A stretch of 64,000 nt of DNA from an uncultured Aquimarina sp. GTDB lineage: Bacteria > Bacteroidota > Bacteroidia > Flavobacteriales > Flavobacteriaceae. The notes beneath the pieces are model-generated. The model saw nothing but the letters and a program-made list of their open reading frames with translations, searched no databases and was not told the origin of the DNA. Shown here piece by piece: positions 45,078-55,824 of the stretch. The DNA lies in contig NZ_CANLOZ010000001.1 of the NCBI RefSeq assembly GCF_947492965.1, positions 434,001 to 498,000 of the forward strand. The letters are read 5' to 3'. How positions within the stretch are numbered: the stretch's first letter is position 1; each line of letters begins with the position of its first letter. Both the position numbers and the translations under genes were made by a program.

Positions 45078-45406
45078 GTAAAAATATAAAATTTAGAAAT
45101 TCTATACAAGAAGAATGTTGATTCTATATCCTGTATTCTTAATCAGGAATGTGCTGAAATATGAATTATCCATGGTAGGGTTTCCTTTTTAGTAGATTTT
45201 TATAGGAATTTCATTTTCGAATTCTTTCTAGATGATAACGAATACTACTCTAATTACTACTAATACTATTCGTCATAGATTTTCGGTAATTTTCATTCAA
45301 TAGTTTCGTTATCAATAGATTATGGTCTTCGGGGATGCGTCTGTTTTTTAATCCTTGATTTTCAATAATAAACCCGAATATAACAATCAACAAAATTAAC
45401 CACACA
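45078..45406 (+). other. regulatory region of the glycoside-hydrolase-like gene
   Basis: No gene is seen. GATAACGAA (45234-45242) and TTCGTTATC (45305-45313) are perfect inverted arms 62 bp apart. Between them are short direct repeats (TACTACTCTAATTACTACTA). The spacing suggests two half-sites for a dimeric or looping regulator. Confidence 0.45.
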
Positions 45407-48400
45407 ATGATCACTTCAACTCGACTAAAACTATTTGCACTATTTGCATTCTTTTCTTTTACAATTAGTGCCCAAAATCCTCAAGGCGAATTAAAAAGAT
45501 GGCATAAAGTTACTCTTTCATTTACAGGCCCAAACACCTCTGAGACCGCAAATCCAAATCCATTCTCAGATTATCGTCTGGATGTTACATTTACGAATGG
45601 TTCTTCTTCTTACACAGTTCCTGGCTATTATGCCGGATGTGAAGATCCAGCAGAATCTAGTTGTGATTCTGGAGCGATCTGGAAAGTTCATTTTGCACCT
45701 GGAAAAACAGGTACATGGAACTGGACAGCTTCTTTTAAAACTGGAGATGATATTGCAATTACAACTGGAGGAGCTTCAGCTGGATTTATGGATGGAGATA
45801 CTGGTTCTTTTAATATCACAGAATCTGATAAAACAGGACGTGATCATAGAGCCATGGATAAAGGGAGATTGCAATACGTAGGAGAACACTACTTAAGACA
45901 TTCTGGTACAGATCCAGAAAACCCTAACGGTAACTGGTTTGTTAAGGCAGGTGCGGATGCTCCAGAGAATACCTTGGCTTACGAAGATTTTGATAATACA
46001 CCAAACCGAGGAAACCGACGAAAAAATTGGAATCCCCACCAACAAGATTATGTCGCATCTGATGCTTCAGCATATACTTGGGATGGAGGAAAAGGGTCTG
46101 AACTATTAGGAGTGGTTAATTATCTTTCTACCAAAGGGTTGAATGCGTTTTCTTTTTTAACGCTTAGCCTACATGGAGACGATGAAAATGTATTCCCCCA
46201 TTTACTGAAGGTTACCGAAAGTGTATATAATGGATATAATGATAGTCAGCAATGGAATCAAGGTGTACATAAGGATCGTTTTGATGTTTCAAAAATGGCT
46301 CAATGGGAAAAGATCTTTGAATATGCGGATAAAAAAGGTGTGTTTATGCATTTTAAAACCATGGAGACGGAGAACGATAATATGATGGATAATAATACCA
46401 ATGGTAGAGAAAGAAAATTGTATTATAGAGAACTGATAGCGAGATTCGGACATCATTTAGCATTAAACTGGAATATTACAGAAGAAACAACAATTCCAGA
46501 TAATGTGGTGAAAAGTATTGCATCTTATATTAAAGATGTAGATCCTTATGACCATCATATTGTGTTGCATACATATCCAAATCAGCAGGACCAAAGATAT
46601 GATCCTTTATTGGGTGCTAATTCTGAACTTACTGGAGCGTCTATTCAAACAGGAAAAAACAATGTGCATAATGATGTAAGAAGGTGGCTTGAGAAATCTA
46701 GAAATGCTGGAAAGAAATGGGTAGTTGCTAATGATGAACAAGGAAGCGCAAATATAGGAGTAGATCAGGATGGTACTGAAGATAAATTGGTTCGTGATCA
46801 AGTACTTTGGGGAACATTTATGGCTGGTGGTACAGGAGTAGAGTATTACTACGGTTACCAAACAGGAGAAACAGATTTAACAGCTCAGGATCATAGGTCC
46901 AGAGATGTAAAATATACACACGCTAGTTATGCATTGCACTTTTTTGAAACGTATTTAGATTCTTATTTAGTGGATATGGTGTCTTCTGATGGTCTTACCT
47001 CTGCTGACGATTATGTACTAGCAAAACCAAATGAGGTATATGTGGTGTATCTTCCAGATGGTGGATCAACTAATATTAGTTTACCTTCAGGAACTTGGCA
47101 GGTACAATGGTTTAATCCAAGGTCAGGAGGAGCATTGACTTCTCCACAAGAGGTTACCAATTCTTTATCTGCCCCAGATACTAATGATTGGGTAGCTTTG
47201 ATAAAAGGTGAATCAGACGGAGAGCCAACCTGTGATGATTTAGAAAGTATAGCAACACAAGATGCCTATTTACAAGGAACTACTAGATTTAATACGGATG
47301 AACTCAGAGTGGAGCAAGGAAATAGGGTTTCGTATTTACAGTTTGATGTACCATCAACAGAAGATGCAGTGAGTGCTATTAAACTGAGATTAACAGTAAA
47401 CGATGATCCTGGTCAGGGTACTATAGATGTTTATAAAGGAAACGCTAACAATTGGACAGAAGGAAACTTATCCGATGCTAATAAGCCATCAGAAGGTGAT
47501 AAAATAGGCTCTATTAATGGTGCATTTTCTGCTGGGCAATCATATGAATGGACCTTATCTGATGTTTCACAAGGAGAAACAATTTCATTAATACTAAAAC
47601 ATACAGGTTCTAATGATGTTTCGTTTCATTCTAAAGAAGGAGCTGTGGCTCCAAAAATCATTGTATCCTTAATTGACTGTAATGATGGTGGTGATGGAGA
47701 TGGTGGAGGAGACGGAGATGGTTCTTCATGTGTGCCTACAGAAGAGAATGGTGTGGTAGCAATAGAAGCAGAAGACTTCGTAAACCAAACAAAGACAGAA
47801 AAAAGACAATGGTATTTCCAAGATGGAACGGTTTCTACACCAACTCCAGATCCAGATCCTAGTCATCATGCTTCTGCCAGTGGTGGTGGATACTTAGAAA
47901 TTTTACCTGATACCAGAGTAACTCATGATGATCCATTGGTTAATGGGGAAAGCTTTTCTAATACACCTGGAGTAGTGGGGGTTTTAGACTATAATGTGAA
48001 GTTCAATTCTCCAGGAAAATATTTTGTGTGGGTACGTTTGTATTCTACAGGTTCTGAAGATAATGGGTTACATGTAGGGATCAATGGTACTTGGCCAGCT
48101 TCTGGACAACGTATGCAATGGTGTGCTGGTAAAAATCAATGGACTTGGGAAAGTAAACAACGAACAAATGCAAATCACTGTGGTGAAGAGCAACTTATTT
48201 ATATTGATGTTCCTAGTGCGGGAGTACATACAATCTCATTGTCTATGAGAGAAGATGGAACAGAAATCGATAAGTTTGTTCTTTCTAAAGCATATACAAA
48301 ACCGACGGGTACTGGGCCTGATGTAGTATTGTCAGATTGTCAATTGTCTGTTGGAGAATTTGATAAGGCCCAATTTAAGGTATATCCAAATCCTGCAAAT

Positions 48401-48601
48401 AATCTAGTAAATGTAGCAGGATTAACTCAAGGAAAGGTATCTGTATATGATATGACTGGTAGAAAAGTGATTTCTGCTATAGAAATTTCGGAATCGGATA
48501 ATAATTCTTCGATAGATATTTCTAGTATTCCTTCAGGAGTTTATTTCATGGTGATCAGAGATGGAAAAAATCAAAATACTTTAAAGTTTATTAAACAATA
48601 G
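45407..48601 (+). CDS. T9SS-secreted DUF5060/collagen-binding glycoside-hydrolase-like protein with CBMs
   Basis: A 1064-aa protein. A signal peptide ends at TISAQ. A DUF5060 Ig-like domain covers about 25-115. A TIM-barrel-like region follows at about 130-520, with acidic residues in LNWNITEETTIP (about 359) and VVANDEQGSANIG (about 443) as catalytic candidates. Next are a putative collagen-binding domain (about 525-605), a CBM96/DNRLRE-type domain (about 615-760), a Gly/Asp linker, and a CBM6-like domain (about 780-975). The last 75 residues are a type A sorting domain (FKVYPNPANNLVNVAG). Related DUF5060 enzymes act on complex plant or algal glycans. The exact substrate is not clear. Confidence 0.84.
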   Translation: MITSTRLKLFALFAFFSFTISAQNPQGELKRWHKVTLSFTGPNTSETANPNPFSDYRLDVTFTNGSSSYTVPGYYAGCEDPAESSCDSGAIWKVHFAPGKTGTWNWTASFKTGDDIAITTGGASAGFMDGDTGSFNITESDKTGRDHRAMDKGRLQYVGEHYLRHSGTDPENPNGNWFVKAGADAPENTLAYEDFDNTPNRGNRRKNWNPHQQDYVASDASAYTWDGGKGSELLGVVNYLSTKGLNAFSFLTLSLHGDDENVFPHLLKVTESVYNGYNDSQQWNQGVHKDRFDVSKMAQWEKIFEYADKKGVFMHFKTMETENDNMMDNNTNGRERKLYYRELIARFGHHLALNWNITEETTIPDNVVKSIASYIKDVDPYDHHIVLHTYPNQQDQRYDPLLGANSELTGASIQTGKNNVHNDVRRWLEKSRNAGKKWVVANDEQGSANIGVDQDGTEDKLVRDQVLWGTFMAGGTGVEYYYGYQTGETDLTAQDHRSRDVKYTHASYALHFFETYLDSYLVDMVSSDGLTSADDYVLAKPNEVYVVYLPDGGSTNISLPSGTWQVQWFNPRSGGALTSPQEVTNSLSAPDTNDWVALIKGESDGEPTCDDLESIATQDAYLQGTTRFNTDELRVEQGNRVSYLQFDVPSTEDAVSAIKLRLTVNDDPGQGTIDVYKGNANNWTEGNLSDANKPSEGDKIGSINGAFSAGQSYEWTLSDVSQGETISLILKHTGSNDVSFHSKEGAVAPKIIVSLIDCNDGGDGDGGGDGDGSSCVPTEENGVVAIEAEDFVNQTKTEKRQWYFQDGTVSTPTPDPDPSHHASASGGGYLEILPDTRVTHDDPLVNGESFSNTPGVVGVLDYNVKFNSPGKYFVWVRLYSTGSEDNGLHVGINGTWPASGQRMQWCAGKNQWTWESKQRTNANHCGEEQLIYIDVPSAGVHTISLSMREDGTEIDKFVLSKAYTKPTGTGPDVVLSDCQLSVGEFDKAQFKVYPNPANNLVNVAGLTQGKVSVYDMTGRKVISAIEISESDNNSSIDISSIPSGVYFMVIRDGKNQNTLKFIKQ

Positions 48602-48626
48602 TGTAACTAACTATCTAACTATTTGT

Positions 48627-48660
48627 AAAAAGGATTGGATATGATTATCCAATCCTTTTC
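48627..48660. terminator. bidirectional intrinsic terminator
   Basis: AAAAGGATTGGATA / TATCCAATCCTTTT with a short loop lies between two convergent genes and can end both. Confidence 0.9.
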
Positions 48661-48679
48661 CTATTTTCTATATTAGATT

Positions 48680-51600
48680 TTACCTTTCTAATCCCTTTTT
48701 TAATACTTCTTGAATTCCGGATAGGTGATCGCTAAATTGCATCATCTGTGCAAGCACTTGTGCCATTTCGTTTTTATCGCCAAACCCTTTTAATTTATTG
48801 TTTTTTACAAAGGTTTCTTTGATAACTTCCCAGCGGTTTTTTTCCTCCTTTGAAATGTTGTTTGTTAGCTCTTTGTACTTCAGAAGATTGGCTTCTGCAG
48901 CACTTGTTAAAGTTTGAGATTCATTTTCATAATGTGATAACAAAAGTGTCTGCAATTCCTTTTCATTCATAATAGGAACTACTTTTGCCACTAATTTACT
49001 CATATCACGATACGAACCTTGTAGTTTAAATGACGGTTCTGTGCGGTACGAATCTTCCATTGCAGCAGACTGTATATACGTCGCATTTACTTGCATGACC
49101 GTATCACGAATCGTAACTACTTTTTCTAATATAGATAAGTAGTCTTGTACTTCTTGTTTTGTATGATTTCCTTTAAGCTCAATACCTTCTTGGGTTCCTG
49201 ATGCTACCATTTCGATTAATCCATAGATATCTTCGAAATATTTACTACTTAATTGATGCAATATAGGATTAGAAGTGAGTGCGTTTTCAATCAAACTCAA
49301 TTTGAATAAATCAGCTGTATCACCAATAATATCTCCCAAGTTATAGATGTCAGCTCTGTTGGCTAACATATCTGGTATCTGAAACTTTTCACCACTTTCT
49401 GTATATGGATTTCCAGCCATGATCACACAGAACTTCTTACTGCGTAAATCATAGGTTTTAGGGTTTCCTTTGTAGACTCCTTCAATCTTACGAGTACCAT
49501 CGGCTAGAGAAATAAATTTCTGTAAAAACTCCGGATTACAATGCTGAATATCATCTAGATATAGCATCACATTATTACCCATTTCGAAAGCAAGGTTTAG
49601 TTTTTTCAATTCTTCACGAGCGGCGGCATTATTGGCTGCCATAGGATCCACAGAAGTTACTTCATGACCAATTGCAGGCCCATTTATTTTCATGAATACC
49701 AATCCTAAACGATTTGCCATATATTCCATCAGGGTAGTTTTACCGTATCCTGGTGGAGAAATGAGTAATAACATTCCCATTCTATCCGTACGTTTGTTAT
49801 CTCCAACACTTCCTAATTGCTTGGCTAAGTTGTCTCCAAATAAAGGAAGATATACTTGATCAATTAGTTTGTTTCTAACAAAAGAGGATAAAACTCTTGG
49901 TTTAAACTCAGAAAGTTTCAAGTCTTCTTTTAGCATTTCTGTTACCTGATGCTTTGCATCTCTATATGCTTCATAGGCAGGAACATCAATCTGTACAAAG
50001 TCGGTTACATCGGCAATAAACTTATGATAATTAAATTCAAAATTTCCTTCTTGTATCGTTGAATGACTTCCTTGTAAACCATCAATAATTTGTGATGGAC
50101 TTACATGAATAATTTCTGCTATGGATTCTTTTTTGTACAATAGACAACAAACAATCTCATGTGCATAATCAATTTGTTTTGGATGATATGTTTTTAAATA
50201 GGCGGTTACCCATTGCAATGCTAAACGGATGAGATCTTTTTGATATTTATCTCCCGTTGCTTCCAATGATTTTTTGAATCTATCAAGTACCTTTTTCTTT
50301 TTTAATTCGGTTAAAAAGGACTCGTGTAGCTCATTTGCCGTTTGACTAATACAAAAAACATTATCGCTTTGTAATTCCTCAAAAAGATAATTACTAATGA
50401 CCTCTGCATGATCTGATGCAAAAAGTTGATGTTCTTCTGAGAATAAAATCACCTCTTTTGCTAAATCAGCAAGTACAGTTTTGTACTCAGTACTATCTGA
50501 GAATATAGTTAATACTTCACCTGAAGCTTTAATAGTATCATTCCAATACCCCTTTTTGTTATCATCCAAGCTATTCCAAAAATATTGTGCATACGACCTT
50601 GATTTGGAATCGTATCTTAATAAGCCGAGATCATGATCTTTTTGTACTAAAACTTTCAGAATTTTTGCAGCGTCTACATCATGTACGCCTTTTACATAAC
50701 CTTCTGCATAGTTCTTACTACTTTCTGATTTTATAATTTCTAGTAGATCTTTTTCAGATATACTAGAAAGGTCTTCTTTTGAGTTTTTGAAAATCTTGTA
50801 AGCTAGATAAGCAGCACGATACATATCTTGATTTTCGGAAATAAGTTCTTGATCCCAGTATTTTTTAGAAACTAATAAGGTCTCATTTTCAATCTCCTGA
50901 TAAAAATCGGTCCCTGTAAGATGATATTGTAAGGTCTTATCTTTGTAAACAATGGTAAGGTCTAGTGGTTGCTTGTTAACACCAAACTTATGTTTTCCTA
51001 ATTTGATGATATTCTCACCATCTTCATATAGGTCTTGTTTGTCTTTTAGTTTACGAGTAGCATCTTCTTTGGCAACTTTTAATGCCGTTTCAATGGTTTC
51101 CGCTTTACCAGCATCATTTAATTCCATTAAATTAGAGATGATATCACGCAGTTTATTGATCATCAAATCCGAAGCAAAATATCCATTAATATCTGCAACA
51201 GTATCAAAACTTAATGCCTTTTTAGTAACTCCTTTGAGTATTCTGTTTGCAGCATTTTCTAAGGCAACTGCCTTTTTGTTTCTTGCCTCGATCAGACTAT
51301 TTTTTCTAGCTTCAAAAGCATTGTATACTTCTTCTCGCTTTTCGATAATCTGAGTGATGAATTCTTCAAAATCTGCAAATCGACCTTCTAAATCTTCTAG
51401 TTGAACAGATACTTTGTTTAACAACTCATCTGTTTTTTCTGGAGTGTTTGCGATATCCAGATAATTGATAATGCTCTGATCCACTAGTTTTAATTGAGCT
51501 GCAAACTCTGCATTGGCTTCTTTGCTACCAAGCGATTTTATCGTATTCTTTATTCCAGCCTTTAATTGATTAATAGTAGCAAAAATCAAAGAAATATTAT

Positions 51601-53545
51601 CGATAATCTTAGTAGAATGAGATGTGTCTTCGATCTGAAGGTTGGAAACAATATCAATTAGCATTTCTAAGTCCGTAGCAATCTGATTTACTTCATCTTC
51701 TAACTTTTTAGCATCGATTACTTTTTTGATGTTATCCAGCGATTGCTTTTTTTCTTCTACTCTCTCGTGATAGGGTAGTAGTGCCTTGTCATCTAGTAAG
51801 AATTGCACACAGCGCTGAGAAATTTTATCCGTTTGCTCTGCAATTTCTGTTTCAAGCTCAGTGATAAAGGTTTTATCTACATAACGAATGTCTTGTAAAC
51901 CAATTACTTCACCGCGCAGGGTTCTTAGTTGTGATAAAACTTGCACAAAATCATCTATAGATCGGAAGGAGCTACTTTTTATCTTCCCAAAGATTTCTTC
52001 TGCTTTTGCTTTGGTTTCTTTGGTTACATTGGCAGCAGTTCTTCTTAGTTGGACAACTTTTTCAAATTCATCGATAGCTGCATTTGCTGCATTACTTATT
52101 TCTCCTAACGGAATATCTAAACGGAAGGTATCATCTTCTCTAATCCAATAATAGCTGTCTACAATTTCTCCCGAAGATTTAGCCAGATCATCATACAAAC
52201 CATCATAACTATCTTCTTTGTTCAGAAGTGTAATGAGTGCATGGCATTCTGCCATTGCTTTTACGATATCTTTATTTCCTATTTTGTAAATTAAAGTGTC
52301 TGTATGCTGAGAAGGAATTTCGTTTCCAGTTAAGAAAGGAGTTTGCCAAATTTGAATAACATGATGTTTCGTTTGCTCATCTTCAGTTTTGAAATAGCAC
52401 AACTCTCCATCTTCTAAAATGGTAAATCCATTACAAACGATAGGAGTTTTTACCTCTTGTTCGATAACATTGTATGACATCAAAGTATATAGTCCTTTTT
52501 CGCTTTCATAGAAAACATATAGAAAATCTTCTCCATTAGGAGAGCTTATTTTTTCTTGAAATTGAACATCAGAAACTTCATTGGTAAACAATTTTACTTC
52601 TCCGGATTGTAGATAATAACCATTAGGATAGATGATCCCTTGATCATCAGGCAAAAGCACACAAGCGTCTTTTATGCACTCGATTTTTTTTACTTCTTGT
52701 ACTTTATGATTGTATACAAAGTATCTAGGAGTTTCCTGAAATGGTTTTATTTCTAAGGCGATGAGGTTGCCTAAATCTGCATAACGATATTGACCATCAT
52801 CTAAGGTTTGATCTACTTGCGCTACCGCTTCATTGTAGATTCCTTTTCCATCATCTGTGTTGTCTTCGATTTTAATGGTGAGATCTCCACCAACGGTTTC
52901 TACAAATACTTTATCTAAAATAGAGATATGCGGATGGGTTCCGTATCTATGCATATCTCGAGTTACTTCTGTCCACTCGAAATCATACTGATTCGGGAAT
53001 TTAAATTCGTGCTCACTTCGATTATCAACATAGGTAAGTGTTCCTTCATTGATTAACCATTTAAAGGTTTTAATATCGGATACGCTTTCGCTTAACTGAA
53101 AAACCATATGAAGATAATTACCAACGATAGCAAACTTCGAAAAAATGGTGTTTCTATAATACTTATATAAATTCGTGAAATCATTAATAAAAATATTGTC
53201 CTCGATGAGGTCTAATTTTTTATTTACAAAGTGATCATCCGTGTAAGTATAAATGCTAAAAACATCTTCTAACTTGATCTCTGTTCTTAAACCAAAATGT
53301 ACGTTGTAACCAAAGAGACAATATTTACCAATGGTTACAATGTCTCTGGCGATACAATTGTTCTCTGTATTGATGCGATTGTTGGCAATCAGTTTTGTTT
53401 CTACACTACCAAAAACTTCTTTTCTTGCATCATTTAGTTGGGTAAGACGATTCTGGAGTTCACCTTTTTGTTTTTGCAAACGATTTTGGATGATCTCATA
53501 GGTTCCACCGTCTAATTTTATGTTATTTGTGTTGGTTTCTTCCAT
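48680..53545 (-). CDS. giant coiled-coil AAA ATPase (annotated in relatives as DNA repair ATPase)
   Basis: A 1621-aa protein. Residues about 1-460 are beta-rich, with repeated Trp/Tyr-containing strands. Residues about 490-900 form long coiled coils, and a helical region follows. The C-terminal part is an AAA+ domain with Walker A SPPGYGKTTLMEYMA (about 1265) and Walker B NVMLYLDDIQHCNPE (about 1325), plus a sensor region (FCVIMAGNPYTESGEKFQIP). No nuclease motif is seen. The name used in relatives is not functional proof. Proximity to PspA and flotillin suggests a role at the membrane under stress. It is the last gene of the cluster. Confidence 0.8.
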   Translation of the reverse strand: MEETNTNNIKLDGGTYEIIQNRLQKQKGELQNRLTQLNDARKEVFGSVETKLIANNRINTENNCIARDIVTIGKYCLFGYNVHFGLRTEIKLEDVFSIYTYTDDHFVNKKLDLIEDNIFINDFTNLYKYYRNTIFSKFAIVGNYLHMVFQLSESVSDIKTFKWLINEGTLTYVDNRSEHEFKFPNQYDFEWTEVTRDMHRYGTHPHISILDKVFVETVGGDLTIKIEDNTDDGKGIYNEAVAQVDQTLDDGQYRYADLGNLIALEIKPFQETPRYFVYNHKVQEVKKIECIKDACVLLPDDQGIIYPNGYYLQSGEVKLFTNEVSDVQFQEKISSPNGEDFLYVFYESEKGLYTLMSYNVIEQEVKTPIVCNGFTILEDGELCYFKTEDEQTKHHVIQIWQTPFLTGNEIPSQHTDTLIYKIGNKDIVKAMAECHALITLLNKEDSYDGLYDDLAKSSGEIVDSYYWIREDDTFRLDIPLGEISNAANAAIDEFEKVVQLRRTAANVTKETKAKAEEIFGKIKSSSFRSIDDFVQVLSQLRTLRGEVIGLQDIRYVDKTFITELETEIAEQTDKISQRCVQFLLDDKALLPYHERVEEKKQSLDNIKKVIDAKKLEDEVNQIATDLEMLIDIVSNLQIEDTSHSTKIIDNISLIFATINQLKAGIKNTIKSLGSKEANAEFAAQLKLVDQSIINYLDIANTPEKTDELLNKVSVQLEDLEGRFADFEEFITQIIEKREEVYNAFEARKNSLIEARNKKAVALENAANRILKGVTKKALSFDTVADINGYFASDLMINKLRDIISNLMELNDAGKAETIETALKVAKEDATRKLKDKQDLYEDGENIIKLGKHKFGVNKQPLDLTIVYKDKTLQYHLTGTDFYQEIENETLLVSKKYWDQELISENQDMYRAAYLAYKIFKNSKEDLSSISEKDLLEIIKSESSKNYAEGYVKGVHDVDAAKILKVLVQKDHDLGLLRYDSKSRSYAQYFWNSLDDNKKGYWNDTIKASGEVLTIFSDSTEYKTVLADLAKEVILFSEEHQLFASDHAEVISNYLFEELQSDNVFCISQTANELHESFLTELKKKKVLDRFKKSLEATGDKYQKDLIRLALQWVTAYLKTYHPKQIDYAHEIVCCLLYKKESIAEIIHVSPSQIIDGLQGSHSTIQEGNFEFNYHKFIADVTDFVQIDVPAYEAYRDAKHQVTEMLKEDLKLSEFKPRVLSSFVRNKLIDQVYLPLFGDNLAKQLGSVGDNKRTDRMGMLLLISPPGYGKTTLMEYMANRLGLVFMKINGPAIGHEVTSVDPMAANNAAAREELKKLNLAFEMGNNVMLYLDDIQHCNPEFLQKFISLADGTRKIEGVYKGNPKTYDLRSKKFCVIMAGNPYTESGEKFQIPDMLANRADIYNLGDIIGDTADLFKLSLIENALTSNPILHQLSSKYFEDIYGLIEMVASGTQEGIELKGNHTKQEVQDYLSILEKVVTIRDTVMQVNATYIQSAAMEDSYRTEPSFKLQGSYRDMSKLVAKVVPIMNEKELQTLLLSHYENESQTLTSAAEANLLKYKELTNNISKEEKNRWEVIKETFVKNNKLKGFGDKNEMAQVLAQMMQFSDHLSGIQEVLKKGLER

Positions 53546-53658
53546 AGTTGTTACCCTAGGTTTTGTTGGTGTTGATTAAATTTGGCCAATTTCTTTCAAA
53601 GATTTTTCAATGTTAGTAGACTTTTTGGGTACTATTTACACTTTATCTTATTACAAAT

Positions 53659-54663
53659 TCAATATTTAATTGTTTTAAGGTCAAACCCTCCTGAATTATT
53701 TATTAATAAAATAGTTCGTTCTCTTCTCTTCAGATATTTTAATTCTGTATATAACTTTGTGTTTGGATCGTTAAGTTCTTTTATTCTTTGATAGCAATAG
53801 TAATAATTTTTATTATCAGAATCATAAAGCTCTTTGTACGCAATGATTGCATTAGGTTTACTTTTGATTACTTCATAATAGTTGCCAATTAACCATTTAA
53901 AACTTTTGTTTATACTTGAAGCATTATTAAGTAATTCTAGCGCTTTTTTATACTCTTTTTTTTTGATGTAACACCCAGCAATATTTGTGTCATTTCTCAG
54001 TGATCCATATTGATTTTTTTTTACCAAAAGAAATCTTTCTAAGGCTAGATCTATTTGATTATAATCATAAAGAATTTCCCCTATTATAGTTTGTATGTCC
54101 ATTATTTTATCCTGTTTAGATAAAAAGTCATCATTTTGTATTAATGAATCAGCATATATAACAGCTTCAAAAACATCTTTATCTGATATTTTAGATATCT
54201 GTTTAATTCTTGAATGTAATAATAAAGTGTTTTTGTTTAATGGATGATTTAGTAGTGTCTCTTTCTGAATTTTGGAATAATTTTCATCATCAGATTGCTT
54301 TATAAGGTTATACGGTACAGTATTCCATAAAATATTGGTTAGAAGCCCCATGTGTTGAATATAAATAATAGAATCTCCTAAAGAAGCTTTATGATACATT
54401 TTATCGTCGGGAACCACATAAACAGTTTGATTCGATTTTGCTCTTATAGAAAAAGAAAATCCTCTTGGATCAGTTTTCTGCTCAGGTATTGGGGCAAAGG
54501 GTGTTTCTCCTGTTGTGCTTCCTCCTGTACGACCAGTATTATTTTGGTATTTTTTTTCCACGATAATCCCGCCATGATGTTCTTTTTTTGAAAATACACC
54601 ATCAATTACCAAAAGAATTATTAGTGAAATAACTAAATAAATACCGACTTTGAATATGGACAC
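53659..54663 (-). CDS. membrane-anchored TPR-like protein
   Basis: A 334-aa protein. The N-terminal signal anchor is FKVGIYLVISLIILLVIDGVF. A Gly/Thr-rich linker and a small beta region (about 60-100) precede TPR-like helices (about 155-300: YDYNQIDLALERFLLVKKN, YIKKKEYKKALELLNNASS). There is no catalytic motif. It stands 113 bp upstream of the ATPase gene and is probably its membrane partner. Confidence 0.65.
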   Translation of the reverse strand: MSIFKVGIYLVISLIILLVIDGVFSKKEHHGGIIVEKKYQNNTGRTGGSTTGETPFAPIPEQKTDPRGFSFSIRAKSNQTVYVVPDDKMYHKASLGDSIIYIQHMGLLTNILWNTVPYNLIKQSDDENYSKIQKETLLNHPLNKNTLLLHSRIKQISKISDKDVFEAVIYADSLIQNDDFLSKQDKIMDIQTIIGEILYDYNQIDLALERFLLVKKNQYGSLRNDTNIAGCYIKKKEYKKALELLNNASSINKSFKWLIGNYYEVIKSKPNAIIAYKELYDSDNKNYYYCYQRIKELNDPNTKLYTELKYLKRRERTILLINNSGGFDLKTIKY

Positions 54664-54769
54664 TTGTTAATGTTTTTTGCTCTAGTTGTAAATCCTATTT
54701 GTATTTATCATTTAAATAAGTACTTCTCGCTTTATTAAATTATATGTTTAGTTTGCGAAGTTGAACAAT

Positions 54770-55123
54770 TTATTCTTTAATCCTCTCAATCCTTGAATTC
54801 GTTGGTTTTTCTGAATCATAGACGATTTTTAAAGAATCTCCTACTTTTCCTGGTTTTTCGAAATATAAATCGTGTTCTTGCCGCACTATTTCTTGGATCT
54901 TTTGATAACTCTTTCTATTTACCTCATATTCATATGTTACATGGAAGTTGTCAATGTCCAAACCAATATCACTATCTAATTTATTGGTAGTGATTTTTGT
55001 AATCACAGCGGATGTCTGGACTCCATTTTTTTCTAAACCTTCTTTTTTGTAATAGGTGTTAAAAGCTAATACGCCAATGCATATAAATAATACTGCGATT
55101 AGTCCTAAAAATTTTCTACTCAT
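54770..55123 (-). CDS. DUF3592-like small membrane protein
   Basis: A 117-aa protein. One N-terminal helix (FLGLIAVLFICIGVLAFNTY) is followed by a beta-rich extracytoplasmic domain with features of DUF3592: VQTSAVITKI, FHVTYEYEVNRKSYQK and a late GDSLKIVYDSEKPTNSRI. Function is unknown. It lies in the stress cluster. Confidence 0.72.
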   Translation of the reverse strand: MSRKFLGLIAVLFICIGVLAFNTYYKKEGLEKNGVQTSAVITKITTNKLDSDIGLDIDNFHVTYEYEVNRKSYQKIQEIVRQEHDLYFEKPGKVGDSLKIVYDSEKPTNSRIERIKE

Positions 55124-55177
55124 GATTTCGTTTTTTTATTATCTAAACGATCCAATACTTACACCTGGATCGTAATA

Positions 55178-55435
55178 CTATTGATAAAGAACAAACCAGA
55201 AAAGCAAAATAAAAACAGCGACACTTAGTACAATTGTTAGTATGTGTTTTCTACGAGTTTGTTTTCGTTGTCTTTTTAGTTTATCTCTAATTTCTTGTAA
55301 TAATTCTTCTGAAACGGACACTGCCTCAATGCCTTTGCTTTCACTGTCACTTTCTGTCCATCCATCATAGGCTTTTCGTTCTTTTCTTCTACTATTTTTA
55401 AGAAGATTGCTTAAGTTATGACCATATCCTCCCAT
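55178..55435 (-). CDS. small tail-anchored protein, paralog A
   Basis: About 85 aa. A charged cytoplasmic part with the motif VSEELLQEIRDKLKRQRKQT ends in one membrane helix (ILTIVLSVAVFILLFWFVLY). A GTG directly before the ATG could add one residue. It is a tandem paralog of the next gene upstream; their stop and start nearly overlap. Confidence 0.7.
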   Translation of the reverse strand: MGGYGHNLSNLLKNSRRKERKAYDGWTESDSESKGIEAVSVSEELLQEIRDKLKRQRKQTRRKHILTIVLSVAVFILLFWFVLYQ

Positions 55436-55437
55436 CA

Positions 55438-55689
55438 CTACGCAATGTATATCAGAATAGATGTGATCAGAACTATTATCATCCCAAAGACAGCAACTTG
55501 TTTTCTATAAAGTACTTGTCTTTGTCTTTTAAGCTTTTCTCTTATCTTTTGTAAAGTTTCTTCCGAAACGGGTTCTACTTTGATACCTCTGCTTTGGGTA
55601 TCGGTATTTCCATTTATATGACTAAAAGCGTCTCTTTTATTTCTTCGATCATTAAACTTAATCGAAGCAATCATTGCAGCTATACTCAT
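55438..55689 (-). CDS. small tail-anchored protein, paralog B
   Basis: An 83-aa protein with the same pattern as paralog A: SRGIKVEPVSEETLQKIREK followed by a basic region and one C-terminal helix. The shared motif SEExLQxIRxKLKRQR is positively charged and helical, compatible with membrane or nucleic-acid contact. Function is unknown. It is the first gene after the flotillin terminator. Confidence 0.68.
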   Translation of the reverse strand: MSIAAMIASIKFNDRRNKRDAFSHINGNTDTQSRGIKVEPVSEETLQKIREKLKRQRQVLYRKQVAVFGMIIVLITSILIYIA

Positions 55690-55824
55690 AATTAAACCAG
55701 TATTAAAAGTTAAACAAATCCCATCTAGTCAATCACTCGCTACCCCAAAGAGAGTTCAAGACTTTCAGGGATTGACTTTTATGGGTCTAAAAATGTATAT
55801 GTGTTAGTATGCATATATTTTATG

